DNA of 64,000 nucleotides from Tridacna crocea (GCA_943736015.1 OX031064.1:59193861-59257860), one strand, 5' to 3'. Positions 32,326 through 42,933 are shown, counted from the first letter of the stretch. Numbers and translations are program-made. The notes: generated from the letters alone by a model not told the origin.

Positions 32326-32887
32326 AAGTTACAGGTCACTGTACTAAATATATGTTTTTATTGTTATTCACTGAATGCTCAAATAGATATATCCATATCA
32401 GTTCTTCATGGCGATAGTAAGCATGTTTATAGTAACCGTGAGTTACTTTTTTATTCAGTTGGCGTGAGTTGGACGATTGGAGAGACCGCAAAAAGTAAAT
32501 GATTTGTGTTATAATACAGGCATATTTTATACAACTTATTCATACCATTTTAATGTATGGATATATGGGTATTATTGATAATAATCTGACAAAGTATTAC
32601 TGTGCAGTGTTGTCATTCCCCCTTTTTGTTTCTTGCAAGCCAGAGATACAATCTAACATGATTTTTTGGGGGGGTCCAAATGGATCCAAATGATTGTGCT
32701 ACATTTCATATGTTTAGAATAAGATCTAGTTAAGATTTAGTTGCCATGACAACATAAATATTACATAATTATATAGTTATCTGACATTTGTTTCTGTAAC
32801 TCAAAATGTAATCCTTTGAAAAAAATGTTCAATAACAAATAAGATCATTCTTATACAGAATGGTGCTGAAAATGGGTTGTTTTTGTG

Positions 32888-32901
32888 GTTGCCATGGTAA
32901 C
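32888..32901. promoter_or_regulatory. X-box-like site GTTGCCATGGTAAC
   Basis: Exact second copy, 576 bp from the first. It has stayed identical while flanking bases of the units changed. Confidence 0.5.
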
Positions 32902-33208
32902 ATATTACAGGTCATTGTACTAAATACATGTTTTTATTGTTGTTCACTGAATGCTCAAATAGTTATATCCATATCAATTCTTCATGGCATCAGTATGCAT
33001 GTCATACATAAAGTTATACTTAATATGCATTTTTTCACTACAATAAATAACGTTACCATGACAACGCGAATTTTACATAGCAAGTATTTGATATATATTT
33101 TATAAAGATACTAAGCAATTGTTTAATAATGCGATAAAACAAGCAACAAAAATTATTTTCATGAAATAAAGCAGAAAATTAATTATTTCACATAATTATG
33201 GTTCTGTG

Positions 33209-33222
33209 GTTGCCATGGTAAC
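33209..33222. promoter_or_regulatory. X-box-like site GTTGCCATGGTAAC
   Basis: Third exact copy, in a unit whose remaining sequence is strongly diverged. Related sites GTTRCCATGACAAC are at 32171, 32740 and 33052. Confidence 0.5.
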
Positions 33223-33337
33223 AAAAACAAAACTTTGTCAGTTTCGACTTATTTTTCATAACATGTAGACATTGTACTTCCACTTAATACACATTTACCC
33301 AGAATTCTTTATAGGGCCAAAAATGCCCCTTTGTGAA

Positions 33338-33518
33338 CCTAGCCCTTTTCAATTTGGTAATAAAAACCCAAATACTGGTTTTTTTTCAAAATAGTGTTGT
33401 AGGGAATAATAACTCCTTATCGGACAGTGTAGATCCAAGATCAGACTGCACGTTCTGTGCAGTCTGATCTTGATCTGCACTGTCCGCAAAAGGTCAGTGT
33501 GTTGCGCATATCAGTTAA
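33338..33518 (+). mobile_element. Family C MITE, left end decayed
   Basis: The palindrome at 33428-33479 and the right end TTAA 33515-33518 are clear; the left AT-rich arm starts near 'ttttcaatttggtaataaa'. Confidence 0.75.
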
Positions 33519-33716
33519 ACGGTTATAAAAAGACGTTAATATAAAATTCCAAAACAATAACAAAGTTAATGCAGGAACTATGATTTGTTGTTTTAACGAG
33601 TATATTGCGTAACGAACCGTGGTTACAATAAATAACACTAAAGTTACTTCATCCATAGACCGTTAAATAAAGTTATGGACTTATTAATCCTTTAACCTGC
33701 AGAATAAGGTATAGCC

Positions 33717-34261
33717 TTAAAGGTGGCCCTTCAGATTTTGGGACGAAAATTTCACAAAAATACAAAAAAAACATCCTTATACTCCCATAGCCTTATAATT
33801 TTCATTCATTTAACACAAGTAGTCGAAAACCATCCGACAACTAGATAAATTAGAGATTTACTACCGCCCAGGTCGACACTGGAGGGAAACACGGTCTATT
33901 TTTACATGAGCAACTCGCTCATTTATATACCGGAAATATACAGACAAAGTTTCAAACATAGCGTCCTAAGTTCTAGACATTATGGAAAATAATTACATGT
34001 TTGTTATGTTATGAAATTTAATAGTCAATGGTCACATGCAAGTCACTAAACATTCCCACAATGCTTTTTTGATTTTGGCGGGAAATCTAAAAATAGCTTA
34101 AGAAGCTACGTAGCCTTTTAAGGGAATACCACCCCACAATATTTTTTGTGATTTTATGATTCTTAATTACTGATGATTTGTATTGTTTTTCATATAAATT
34201 TCATTGACATATATATTTTTCAATTTAGTACGATGTGAAAATTCTAAATACCCACCTTTAA
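33717..34261. mobile_element. Family F element, reverse copy (545 bp)
   Basis: It begins TTAAAGGTGGCCCTTCAG and ends 'taaatacccaccttTAA'. Internal landmarks of 23175-23740 occur in reverse order ('ggtcgacactggagggaaac', 'aagctacgtagccttttaag'). Confidence 0.82.
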
Positions 34262-34283
34262 ATATATACATACCCTTATGCTA

Positions 34284-34512
34284 TTAAACCATTACCACAC
34301 AATCCCTACTTTAGACTCTCCTGAGAAAGAAGCCTTTTGAAAACACTGTGGGAAAAGGAGAAAATGCTGGTAACCAGCATTTTCTCCTTTTCCCACAGCG
34401 TTTTCTACCCTTCCCAGAAGAAACTTCAATTTTTCAGTCACCTTTATTTTGTCGGCTGCAAATGCTTCAAATTTGAACCGGTCTAAAATTTTGTCGTGTG
34501 GTAAAGAGTTAA
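34284..34512 (-). mobile_element. Family A MITE, complete
   Basis: TTAA 34284-34287 and 34509-34512; perfect hairpin apart from a paired change CACAGCG. Confidence 0.9.
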
Positions 34513-34737
34513 CTCTTTACCACACAACCCCTACTTTTAACGACTCTGAGAAGGAAAGCCTTTGAAAACATTGTTGGAAAAGGAGAAAATGCTGGTAACC
34601 AGCATTTTCTCCTTTTTCCACAATGTTTTCTACCCTTTCCAATTAAAAATTCAATTTTTGGGTCACATTTATTTTGTCGTCTGCAAATGCTTCAAATTTG
34701 AACCGGTCTAAAATTTTGTCGTGTGGTAAAGAGTTAA
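34509..34737 (-). mobile_element. Family A MITE, complete
   Basis: It shares TTAA 34509-34512 with its left neighbour, lies in the same orientation and ends at TTAA 34734-34737. The two have closely similar right ends ('gaaccggtctaaaattttgt'), so tandem duplication is an alternative to two insertions. Confidence 0.9.
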
Positions 34738-34890
34738 GCGATCTTGTGCGGAGAGTGTATATCAAGATCAGATTGCACAAAACGAGAAGTCTGATCCTGA
34801 TATACACTCTCCGATATGGCATCTAGTTCTGAACTGAAATCAACTTTAAGATCGTAACATCTGGGGTTTTTACATTAAATGGAAAACATC
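34734..34890 (-). repeat. Family C MITE, partial
   Basis: From the shared TTAA: 'cttgtgcggagagtgtat' and the palindrome ATCAAGATCAGATTGCAC and its inverse; the right end is not found. Confidence 0.65.
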
Positions 34891-34916
34891 GTTTCATTTA
34901 TTTAACAGCATTAGTA

Positions 34917-35139
34917 TTGATCCTTTTCCACACAGCAGAGTTTTAGACCTGTCCAAATTGAAAGCATTTGCAGACGACAATTTCACAGTGGCTCAAATTA
35001 CACATTTTCTATAGGGTAGAAAACTTTGTGGGAAAGGAGAAAATGCTGGTTTCCGGCATTTTCTCCTTTTCTCACAATGTTTTCAAAAGGCTCCTTCCTC
35101 AGGGTCGTTAAAAGTCGTCATTGTAAGGTAAAGGGTTAA
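34917..35139 (+). mobile_element. Family A MITE
   Basis: Left TTGA, right TTAA 35136-35139; the hairpin has one missing A in GGGAAAGGAG. Confidence 0.82.
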
Positions 35140-35318
35140 TTGATACTTTCTAGCCGAGAATCCAGATGTTCCTGTTTTCCCAGTTGTTTGTTCTGGGAAA
35201 TATATCACCTCACTGGACAGTGTAGACCCGATATCTGCACGATCTATGCAGTCTGATCTTGTTCCACACTGTTCCCAAAAAGTCTTTGAATTCCACTAAG
35301 CAATCTAAGCCGGGTTAA
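35136..35318 (+). repeat. Family C MITE, diverged
   Basis: It shares TTAA at both sides with A copies. 'ctggacagtgtagacccgat' and 'gcagtctgatcttgttccac' mark the decayed palindrome. Confidence 0.68.
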
Positions 35319-35495
35319 TTCTTTCAAAGACGACAACTTTTAAAAAGAATTTTGGGTAGAAAGCATTTCGTACCCGGGATTTTCTCCTTTTTTCACTATG
35401 TTTTCTACCCTATCAGAGGCAGAAGTCATAAGTTCATCTATTTGTGTATTGTCGTCTGCACACGTATGCTTTCAGTTTGGTCGAGTCTGATTGAT
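35315..35495 (-). repeat. Family A MITE, rearranged remnant
   Basis: Both sides show a GACGAC-type module ('caaagacgacaac' left, 'ttgtcgtctgcacacg' right), and only the right hairpin arm survives. It may be a collapsed head-to-head dimer. Confidence 0.55.
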
Positions 35496-35770
35496 CAAAT
35501 TTGCCTTTATTTACTGTACTGGCAAAAATACTCCAGGAAAACATGTAAAGGTGGATTTGGCCCTCACGATATAACTGAAATAGTGTTAAAAACGGCGTTA
35601 AACATCACACAATGAACTATAGTTATACAAGGTACTATTATATTCTATAAGACCTCCATCGACAGTTGAAACTGAAACTTAGAAGGAGCTTTATTACACA
35701 AGTTTGTCTAAAAGGCAGACAGTATAGATCTTGTAAATAGATCTATGCCGGCCCACAATCCTATATATGG

Positions 35771-36950
35771 CTTGCAACACGCGAAAAGGGGCATTCGGAC
35801 ATTTGCGTAAAGTGTTGTTTCGGATCAACATGCACAGTCCGCGCAGGCTAATCCGAAGCGACATTCTCCGTTTTTATGTAATTTTCTGTTTTGCACAAGT
35901 CCATTGTAGCACAAAGCACTGGCCCTTGAATTTCCATTCATCCATCCAAGAATAATAAAATTTTCTTGGTCAATCTTTGTACACTTATGAAAGCATATAT
36001 TGGTGCATCGCCTGTATGTATTACGGAATAATGAAATTTTCAACACCGTTACTATATATAGCACAGTGGAACTGCTTCATTGCTGTATATAACAAGTGGC
36101 TTCTTTAAAAAAGAAGCCAGGAGAGGTCGACATCATTATTTTCTAATACTTTTTATGCTTTTAGGTTAAATATATCTAGGTACATGTAAAGAAACAAGCA
36201 AGACAATAAACGGGTAGATCTAGTTGAAATCTGTTCAGTTGTAAATACACATTCATCAAAGTGGATGGCAAAAACTGGATTCCGTATCATCCGTCCTCGT
36301 AATTTATGTAAGTCAAGTCACATGACCTTCTTTCCGCGTTTTAAGGTCACGCGATTTTTTCCGCTGTGTTCGTTTCTATTTTTAACGAAATTCTTTTTTT
36401 CTTTTTCTTCTTTTTGTTTAGATTTAAGATTGTAATACAAAATTAAAATTGTTGGAAAGGAAATATGCAAATAAATCCTTACAATTTTGTTGAAATTCGC
36501 GATATAGAAACAAACCACGTCTATTTCTTATTTCAGTTTTTAGACTTCGATTTCTTTATAAAATCATGACGAAACAGACTGTGTATCGGAACAATTCCCC
36601 TACAAAGATTGGATTTAGACAGCAATTTCTGAGGCAGTCTGCCTTTTAAACTCAACACTGTTGGAGAGGTCTGATGACCTCTCCAATAAAGACTTATAGA
36701 ATAAAGAGGGAATCACCAATGTGCTATTTATAGTAACGGTGACCGATAAAAAAGATTCTTCTTTAATCCCTTGACAGAACAATGAAAAGTTCTTTATCCC
36801 GTAATAGACCAATGGAATTTCAGAGGCCTGAGCACAAAGTCTAATTTAGTCGTAAAGTGCCGTCTCGGGTCAGCTTGCACGGACTGCGCAGGCTGACCCG
36901 AGACGACACTTTACGCAAATGTCCGAATGTCTCTTTATGTGTGTTACAAG
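35771..36950. mobile_element. Family E hAT-like MITE interrupted by a 914-bp element
   Basis: The left half (35771-35916) starts CTTGCAACACGCGAAAAGG and carries the first palindrome. The right half (36831-36950) carries the second palindrome and ends 'tgtgttacaag'. The join 'agcacaaag/tctaatttagtcg' matches the uninterrupted E copy at 63608-63864. Confidence 0.85.
35917..36830. mobile_element. 914-bp hAT-like non-autonomous element with 8-9-bp TSD
   Basis: Inserted in an E copy and flanked by AGCACAAAG on both sides (35908-35916, 36831-36839). The inner ends are CACTGGCC...TGAATTTCCATT and, inverted, CAGGCCTCTGAAATTCCATT, an imperfect TIR of ~20 bp. The interior has small palindromes ('ggcttctttaaaaaagaagc' at 36098; 'ggagaggtctgatgacctctcc' at 36663) but no transposase frame. 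A partial copy is at 25112-26104. Confidence 0.8.
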
Positions 36951-37024
36951 CCAATTATATATATTTAGGTCACCTATGGCGCCAAAAGAATTAAGATTAA
37001 TATAATTCTAAGATCTAATCTTGG

Positions 37025-37374
37025 CATTATCTCCCGCTAGATGGCATTCTGTAAATACTCATCTATCTAATTTGGGCATCCTGGCTTAGAACCGAACCAC
37101 ATTCCTACGCGACAACCGTTTCTTTGAATTTCAAACTAAAATAAACGTTTACTCAATAAAACGCTACCTCGTGCAATTCACTCAGCTATGATGAGCAGTC
37201 TAGAGAAATCTGGAGCTAAAGCTGGTCCCATTTCTCCTCAAACGTTTTAATAAAAGCTATTTTCTACATTACTACTTTATATAGCGTAATATTACACTCA
37301 GCCCAGTTTTGGGGCTTGTGATGCGTCATATAAGACAGTCGAATCTTCGAAGAATATGACATGCGCAGACAACG
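37025..37374 (+). repeat. LINE 5'-end module, solo copy
   Basis: About 350 bp, collinear with 43434-43777, the first part of the LINE: starts CATTATCTCCCGCTAG and ends GCAGACAACG. Downstream sequence is unrelated to the LINE, so this is a 5' end without a body. Confidence 0.75.
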
Positions 37375-37685
37375 CTAATTTTGGCTTTACAGACACAACT
37401 GAGAGGTAGAGCACTAGTACACTGCACGACTGCAAGTCATTGCGGCGTTGAAACACGGTAAGAGTTTGATTTTCATTTATCTTTGTCTAGTCTAAGTTAA
37501 GTACAAACGGTTCTTTTTGCAAAGTGAAAATAGGTGTAACTTTTGAGAGAAAAGCTTTGGCACATTGAAATGGCGGAAAGAGATAAAATGTCTACGGCGG
37601 AAAAATGAAAAACGGAACATAGCATTAGGATATCAGAGGCTAGCGATAACTTGTCAGACGGGAAACATTTTGATTTCCAGTTCCT
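37375..37685. other. Intergenic, nothing recognised
   Basis: No repeat match or coding domain. 'aggtagagcactagtacact' is weakly tRNA-like but no B box follows. Confidence 0.3.
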
Positions 37686-37900
37686 TTAAACCTTATGCTT
37701 CTGATCGCGACTTGCTGACCTTTTGCGGACAGTGTAGATCAAGATCAGACTGCACAGAACGTGCGGTCTGATCTTTGATCTACACTGTCCGATAAAGAGG
37801 TATTATTCCTCAAAAAAATAATTTTGAGATAGCAATATTTACATTGTTGATATAGAATTGAAAATTCTAATTTTAGCTATTTAGCAGGAGACAGGTTAAC
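37686..37900 (-). mobile_element. Family C MITE, complete (215 bp)
   Basis: TTAA 37686-37689 and 37897-37900. It shows the full reverse layout: GCGACTTGCTGACCTTTTGC, GGACAGTGTAGATC palindrome, 'ataaagaggtattattcctc', AT-rich arm, 'ttagcaggagacagg'. Confidence 0.88.
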
Positions 37901-38123
37901 CCTTTCCCAAACGACAAACTTTTGGACTAGACCAAACTGAAAGCATCTCAGACGACAATTCAACTCTTGCTGAAAAGATGATTTCTTTCTATGATAGGAT
38001 AGAAAACATTGTGGGAAAAGGAGAAAATGCTGGTTACCAGCATTTTCTCCTTTTCCCACAATGTTTTCAAAAGGCTACTATTCCAGACCCGTAAAAACCA
38101 GAGATTGTTTGGGAAAGGGTTAA
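37897..38123 (+). mobile_element. Family A MITE, complete
   Basis: It shares TTAA 37897-37900 with the C copy and ends at TTAA 38120-38123; CCCTTTCCC subfamily; perfect hairpin. Confidence 0.9.
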
Positions 38124-38380
38124 ATTAAATCCTGCAACAAATGTCGTATAACTTTATCCGTCACTGCAGCAAACATGTTTTGATAACACTGAAGCAAAAG
38201 CAATGTGTTTGTATCAAGCAGCCGCTTCCTATTCCTCAATGTTTTCCATAAATCTCAGAAACTTCAAGTTTCTACTCCTGTCATACTTTCGCCCGCTGTC
38301 ACCGATTCTAAAATTGTCGGGGTAAAGAACACCCATCACATTGATGTTTGATTGCCGTATCCTCCTGTTCGCTTTCTCTC
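38124..38380. other. Intergenic, nothing recognised
   Basis: No match seen. Confidence 0.3.
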
Positions 38381-38390
38381 TGAAGTTTGA

Positions 38391-38659
38391 TTTGTTTGTT
38401 TGCATTGAAGTTTTACGTCATTTTAACAGATAAGGTCTGATCATGGTGACCAGTGACGCACCCATGTGTTTCCTGGCTTTCTCACACCAGTACTGACACT
38501 ACTTTCTTCCCAAAGCCACGGACTACTTTTCTAACACGCATCAGAGGTGAGAGGAGGCGGAAAAATCGCATGAAAGAAAGTTTGCGGCGACCGGATATCG
38601 AACCGGCAACCTCTAGCTCACGAGTCAGATACGCTAACTACTCAGATACCCGGCCGGGC
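38391..38659 (-). mobile_element. tRNA-derived SINE with 10-11-bp TSD
   Basis: Direct repeats TGAAGTTTGA flank it (38381-38390, 38661-38670). On the minus strand the head has 'gagtagttagcgtatctgac' (A box region) and GGTTCGATATCC (B box). A body shared with 60214-60487 follows ('ctcacctctgatgcgtgtta', 'gtactggtgtgagaaagcc', 'aggaaacacat'), and then a CAAA-type tail. It would be transcribed by RNA polymerase III and mobilised by a LINE. Confidence 0.85.
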
Positions 38660-38722
38660 CTGAAGTTTGAATAGTATTGTTCGGAAACGTGTCTTGTTTC
38701 GTCTACATTTGAGCCGTGTTAT

Positions 38723-39066
38723 GCGTTGTCTGCTCATGTCATATTCTTCGAAGATTCGACCTGTCTTACATGACTCATCACTTCCCCCAATATTGGGGGG
38801 ATTATAGTAATACGCGCCATAACGTAGCCATAGAGGAAATGGCTTTTATCAGTACGTTTGAGGAAAAATCAGGCCACTAGATTTTTCATAACTGCTGATC
38901 ATATAGCTGAATGAATCCCAAGGTAGCGTTTTATTGAGTAAACGTTTATTTTAGTTTGAAATTCAAACTACCGGTTGTCGCTTGACAAAGTAGTCCGGCT
39001 TTGTACTCAGGATGCCTAAATTAGATAGATGTATATTTGTAGAATGCCATCTAGCGGGAGATAATG
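38723..39066 (-). repeat. LINE 5'-end module, solo copy
   Basis: Reverse copy of the same ~344-bp module as 37025-37374 and 43434-43777, running from CGTTGTCTG to GCGGGAGATAATG. Unrelated sequence lies on both sides. Confidence 0.78.
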
Positions 39067-39138
39067 CTATACCCTTAATACATTTTAGCCATGATATGCA
39101 AAAATGGGGCTTAATGCATCTGCGAAAAGAATCTGATT

Positions 39139-39338
39139 AGAGTTTGTATTCACCAACCATTCTTGAGAATATTCTTAACCTTATTCTCCAATCTTTTCTA
39201 CATTTGTAAGTAACACAACTTCTGATTGGCTAAACCATTCGGTTTAGCCAATCAGACGTTGTGTTATTTATAAATGTAGAACATACTGGAGAATAAGACA
39301 AAGAACGTTCTTAAGAATGGTTGGTGAATACGGGCCCA
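39139..39338. mobile_element. Family D element, complete
   Basis: TIR 'gtttgtattcaccaaccatt' and its inverse ending CGGGCCCA. The central palindrome at 39205-39272 has arms TTTGTAAGTAACACAACTTC and its partner around AAACCATTCGGTTT. Confidence 0.85.
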
Positions 39339-39382
39339 GGACAGCCTGCGCTATGCAGGCTAACCTGAGTCGAAACATGTCG
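39339..39382. repeat. Family E fragment
   Basis: 'cagcctgcgctatgcaggct' followed by 'acctgagtcgaaac' looks like one shortened E palindrome. Confidence 0.4.
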
Positions 39383-39482
39383 CTATTTGTCAATTTTCTT
39401 TATGTACAAAGAATTTTCTGATTCCATTCCTTGTAATACAAAATGAAGTTTATTGACCCATGATTATGTGATGGTTTGCTTG

Positions 39483-39722
39483 ATAAACTCATTACCAAAC
39501 GACAAAATTTTAAGCTTGTCCAAATTGAAAGAACTCGCAGACGACATTTTACATGTGACTCAATTGATAGGATTTGCCTTTTGAAAGGGTAGAAAACAGT
39601 GTGGGGGATAGAGAAAATAGCTGAAAAAAAAAAAAAAACCAGCATATTATCCCCCGACAATGTTTTAAAAAGTCTCCCTTTATAAGGTTGTTACAACTTG
39701 GAATTATTTGATAAAGGGCCAA
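39483..39722 (+). repeat. Family A MITE, hairpin disrupted by poly(A)
   Basis: The GACGAC-type left end is clear. The loop region is replaced by an A14 run (39626-39639) and the stem reads 'gggggatagagaaaatagct' / 'cagcatattatcccccg'. The TTAA ends are mutated. Confidence 0.75.
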
Positions 39723-39726
39723 ACCC

Positions 39727-39956
39727 TTAAATCGTTACCAAATGACAACATTTTAGGCTTGTCCAAATCGAAAGCATTTAAAGACGACAAAATAAAAGTC
39801 ACTGAAAATTTGAAATTTGTGTTGGGAAGGGTAGAAAACATTGTGGGAAAAGGAGAAAATGCTGGTTACCAGCAGTTTCTCCTTTTCCCACTATGTTTTC
39901 TAAAGGCTTCTTTTTTCAGGGGCGTCAAAAGTAGGGATTGTGTGGTAATGCCTTAA
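39727..39956 (+). mobile_element. Family A MITE, complete
   Basis: TTAA 39727-39730 and 39953-39956; the stem has single mismatches (CAGCAGTTTCTCC, CCCACTATG). Confidence 0.88.
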
Positions 39957-40121
39957 GCCCTCTTTTGCCGGAGCATGGTTAATTTATTCTGACTCTGAAC
40001 TCTGAAGGCAACACAAGATATAATAGCCCTGGTTCAGGCGGAAATCATGTTTTATTCACTACTTATTGCGGTCTTCTTTGATGGTTTATATCGAGATCTG
40101 AGGCAAAACCATTCTGTATAG

Positions 40122-40548
40122 CCTGCAACACACGAAAAGGGGCATTCGGACATTTACGTAAAGTGTCGTCTCGGATTAGCCTGCGCAGTCTGCGCAGGCT
40201 AATCCGAGACAACACTTTCCGTTTTTATTTGATTTTCTGTATTGTGCATGTCTACCCTAATAAAATCAAAGTGCTGTAAGCACTGTAATCGGTCGTCACT
40301 GAATGATTATTGGTTGGTTGGTTGGTCGGGCATTTACGTAAATTGTCGTTTCGGATTAGCCCGCGTAAGCTAATCCGAGACAACACTTTCCGTTTTTATT
40401 TCATTTTCTGTATTGTGCATGTCTGCCTAATAAAAAAATCGCTTGTAGTCGAAAAATGCCGTCTCGGATTAGCGTGCACGGACTGCGCAGGCTGCTCCAA
40501 ATTGACACTTTACGCAAATGTGCAAATGCCCTTTTCGAGTTTTGCCAG
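40122..40548. mobile_element. Family E element with duplicated left half
   Basis: A first left half (40122-40255) is followed by TTGG repeats and then a second left half plus right half (about 40328-40548). There are therefore three GTCTCGGATTAGCC-type palindromes where other copies have two. Confidence 0.8.
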
Positions 40549-41056
40549 CCAATTATCGCTTCCGTAATTATTACCTCATTTTTGACAAAGTAACATCCGA
40601 ATGACAGAAACGGAAAAAAAAAAAAAAAAAAAAAACGGGCTGGAACACAGGCTACATATATATAAACTTGGCCCTGAACAACGACTGAACATTTCATCCA
40701 ATGAAACATGAATTAATTGTATCATTTCAATTTTTTAGAATAAACAAGTCAATGAAGAAAGAATAAGTAGAGATTTTAAAGATTGGCCGTACTCAAGGAC
40801 GCAAAACCCAATAGAGCTAAATGCACAAAGTATGTCTCCCTACGTCGGGTTCCTTTGATGTAGCCAACGATTAATTAACTTAATCGACTCGATGCAAAAA
40901 AGTGCCGTGCCCAAATATATCTTAAACCATCGTAATAAATAAGATAAAGATTCCCATGAAAACCAAATTCTGCGTTATTCTTTTTTTTTCAATTCGATTA
41001 TAGTTGAATTTTATGCTATTTTAGGCTAGAACGGAAGTCGGAAATAATTATTTTAA
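40549..41056. other. Intergenic with poly(A) tract
   Basis: An A24 run lies at about 40613-40636. Nothing else recognised. Confidence 0.5.
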
Positions 41057-41296
41057 TTAATTCATTACCAAACGACAATATTTTAGGTTTGTCCAAATCG
41101 AAAGCATTTGCAGACGACAAAATGAAGGTGACTGAAAATTTAAAATTTGTGTTGTGAAGGGTAGAAAACATTTTGGGAAAAGGAGAAAATGCTGGTTACC
41201 AGCATTTTCTCCTTTTCCCAACATGTTTTCTAAAGGCTTCTTTCTTAGGTCTTTCTTAAAGTCGTCAAATGTAGGGATTATGTAGTAATAGTTTAA
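41057..41296 (+). mobile_element. Family A MITE, complete with 11-bp internal duplication
   Basis: TTAA 41057-41060 and 41293-41296. The extra length (240 bp) comes from TTCTTAGG/TCTTTCTTA duplicated in the right arm. Confidence 0.88.
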
Positions 41297-41424
41297 AGTG
41301 CTTTTTGTCGGAAGCAAATCGGACAGTGTTGTTTCAAGATATGACTACACGTTCTGTGATATCTGATCTTGACCTACACTGTCTATAAAAGCTCATTGAT
41401 CATGTTTAGACGGCTAAGGGTTTT
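41293..41424 (+). repeat. Family C MITE, left arm deleted
   Basis: Starting from the shared TTAA it has lost the AT-rich arm; the palindrome (41322-41382) and 'gacggctaagggttt' end remain. Confidence 0.65.
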
Positions 41425-42095
41425 ACAATTTGGTTTGCACAAGCCAAGCCTATCACAGACAGAGAACCAAGAAAGCAAATCTTTAATGACGTCAAGTAGA
41501 CGGATATTGCTTCTAATATTTTGTAACCGAGACAACAACAGGCGTATTGCTTGTATCTCAACTGTCACATAACAAAGTACTTCCTGTAAAAGACATTTTG
41601 CTGCCGACATCTTCAAAAACGAAATCTGGTAAACAATGAACATAATTCATTCATTCATTCATTCATTCATTCATTCATTCATTTGGTTTAATTTTGGAGA
41701 GTAATTGATCTTGGTAAAAATTAAACTTGAACCCGGAAGTCGGACAAGAGTTTACTTGTTTGTTTTCGCCAATGGAATTCCTGAACGTTTATTTACACAA
41801 CAAAGACCAACATCAGTACTTTGATTATCTGTGAAAATCTTGTGGTACAATGGAAAGCCAACTTTAATGTAAGACTAAACGAAAAGAGCCGCTTTGTCTT
41901 CATTTTCATGTCAAAATAACGTGTATCACACACATAAACAATCCAAAAAAAGCTTCTCCTGTTTTCGATGTCACTTGGATTCATCGGTCACAAATCAAGA
42001 ACGGAAATTGCATGACACTGTATCCCAGGTGCGTTTTTTTCCTTAGATAATGACTTGACAGTGTTTTGGTAAAATTCGCCGATCATAACACAATC
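41425..42095. other. Intergenic with (ATTC)n microsatellite
   Basis: (ATTC)n at 41646-41683. No coding domain found in the short frames here. Confidence 0.6.
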
Positions 42096-42307
42096 TTAAC
42101 CCTTTATTCCGTTAAATAACTAAAATAAATTTTCATTTCGATATTGATTACCAAAATATTGCTATTACAAAGTTATCTTTTGGGGGAATAATATCTCCTT
42201 ATCGGACAGTGAAGATCAAAGATCAGACTGCACGTTCTGTGCAGTCTGATCTTGATCTACACTGTCCGAAAAAGGCCAGCGAGTCGTGCTTAGCACCCAA
42301 AGGGTTA
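42096..42307 (+). mobile_element. Family C MITE, complete (212 bp)
   Basis: TTAA 42096-42099 and 42304-42307. All landmarks are present: AATAACTAAAATAAATTTTC arm, 'ggggaataatatctccttat', GATCAGACTGCACGTTCTGT palindrome, 'gagtcgtgcttagcaccc'. Confidence 0.9.
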
Positions 42308-42399
42308 AGACTACCGCAAAATTTCTGTTTTGAAAAACATCGGACGAAAATTTCGTGTCTATCTGCACTGTTTTTTTTTTGTTTATACGGATGTTGACT

Positions 42400-42540
42400 T
42401 TTTAAGGGTTTTGGTGAAATTAACCAATTATAACAACAGCAAGTGCCCTTGTACAAAATTTTCTTGTCAAAAATATTGTGGAGAAGAGAGCTGATGCTTG
42501 TTGTCATTTCTCCCAAAATGTTGACCATATCATTCGATTG
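42400..42540 (+). repeat. Possible family A relic
   Basis: 'aaatattgtggagaagagag' and 'tttctcccaaaatgttgacc' resemble the two hairpin arms; the ends are not recognisable. Confidence 0.35.
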
Positions 42541-42674
42541 AAACCGTGTTAGGGAAATCAGATATCAGTTCTAGTGACAAGTAATGGCCTCTGACTCGCG
42601 AAGTTTCCGAACGCTTCAAAAACTGCTCATTCCTCACCTTCCGCTATTTCTCCCTCGAGTCGTATTTACAGGTT

Positions 42675-42913
42675 ATAACTCTTTACCAAACGACTAAATT
42701 TTGGACAGATCAGAATTGAAAGCGCTTGCAGACGACAAAATAGATGTTACTAAAAAATTGAAATTTGTTTCCGGAAGGGTAGAAAGCATTGTGGGAAAAG
42801 GAGAAAATGCTGATTATGCTGATTAACAGCATTTTCTCCTTTTCCCACGATATTTTCAAAAGGCATCTATCTCAAGGTCGTAAAAAAACAGGGATTGTTT
42901 GGGAAATGGATAA
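42675..42913 (+). mobile_element. Family A MITE, ends mutated
   Basis: Both terminal motifs read ATAA. The loop is enlarged by a repeated TGCTGATTA, giving a hairpin with a 10-bp larger apex. Confidence 0.82.
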
Positions 42914-42933
42914 GTATGCTGATAGATAGGTGT

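Larger units (their letters stand above)
31970..33222. repeat. Three diverged repeat units carrying X-box-like palindromes
   Basis: Unit 1 (about 31970-32430) and unit 2 (about 32533-33005) are collinear over ~460 bp, with landmarks 'ccattttaatg', 'gataataat', 'gggggggtccaaatgga', 'aataagatctagt' and 'catatca.ttcttcatgg'. A third, more diverged unit (33050-33222) keeps only the two palindromic sites. No protein is encoded. Confidence 0.8.

Noticed and set aside
36098..36684. Small palindromes in the 914-bp element as separate TIRs
   Set aside because: GGAGAGGTC / GACCTCTCC occur internally, whereas the outer boundaries are set by the flanking duplication and CACTGGCC-type ends.
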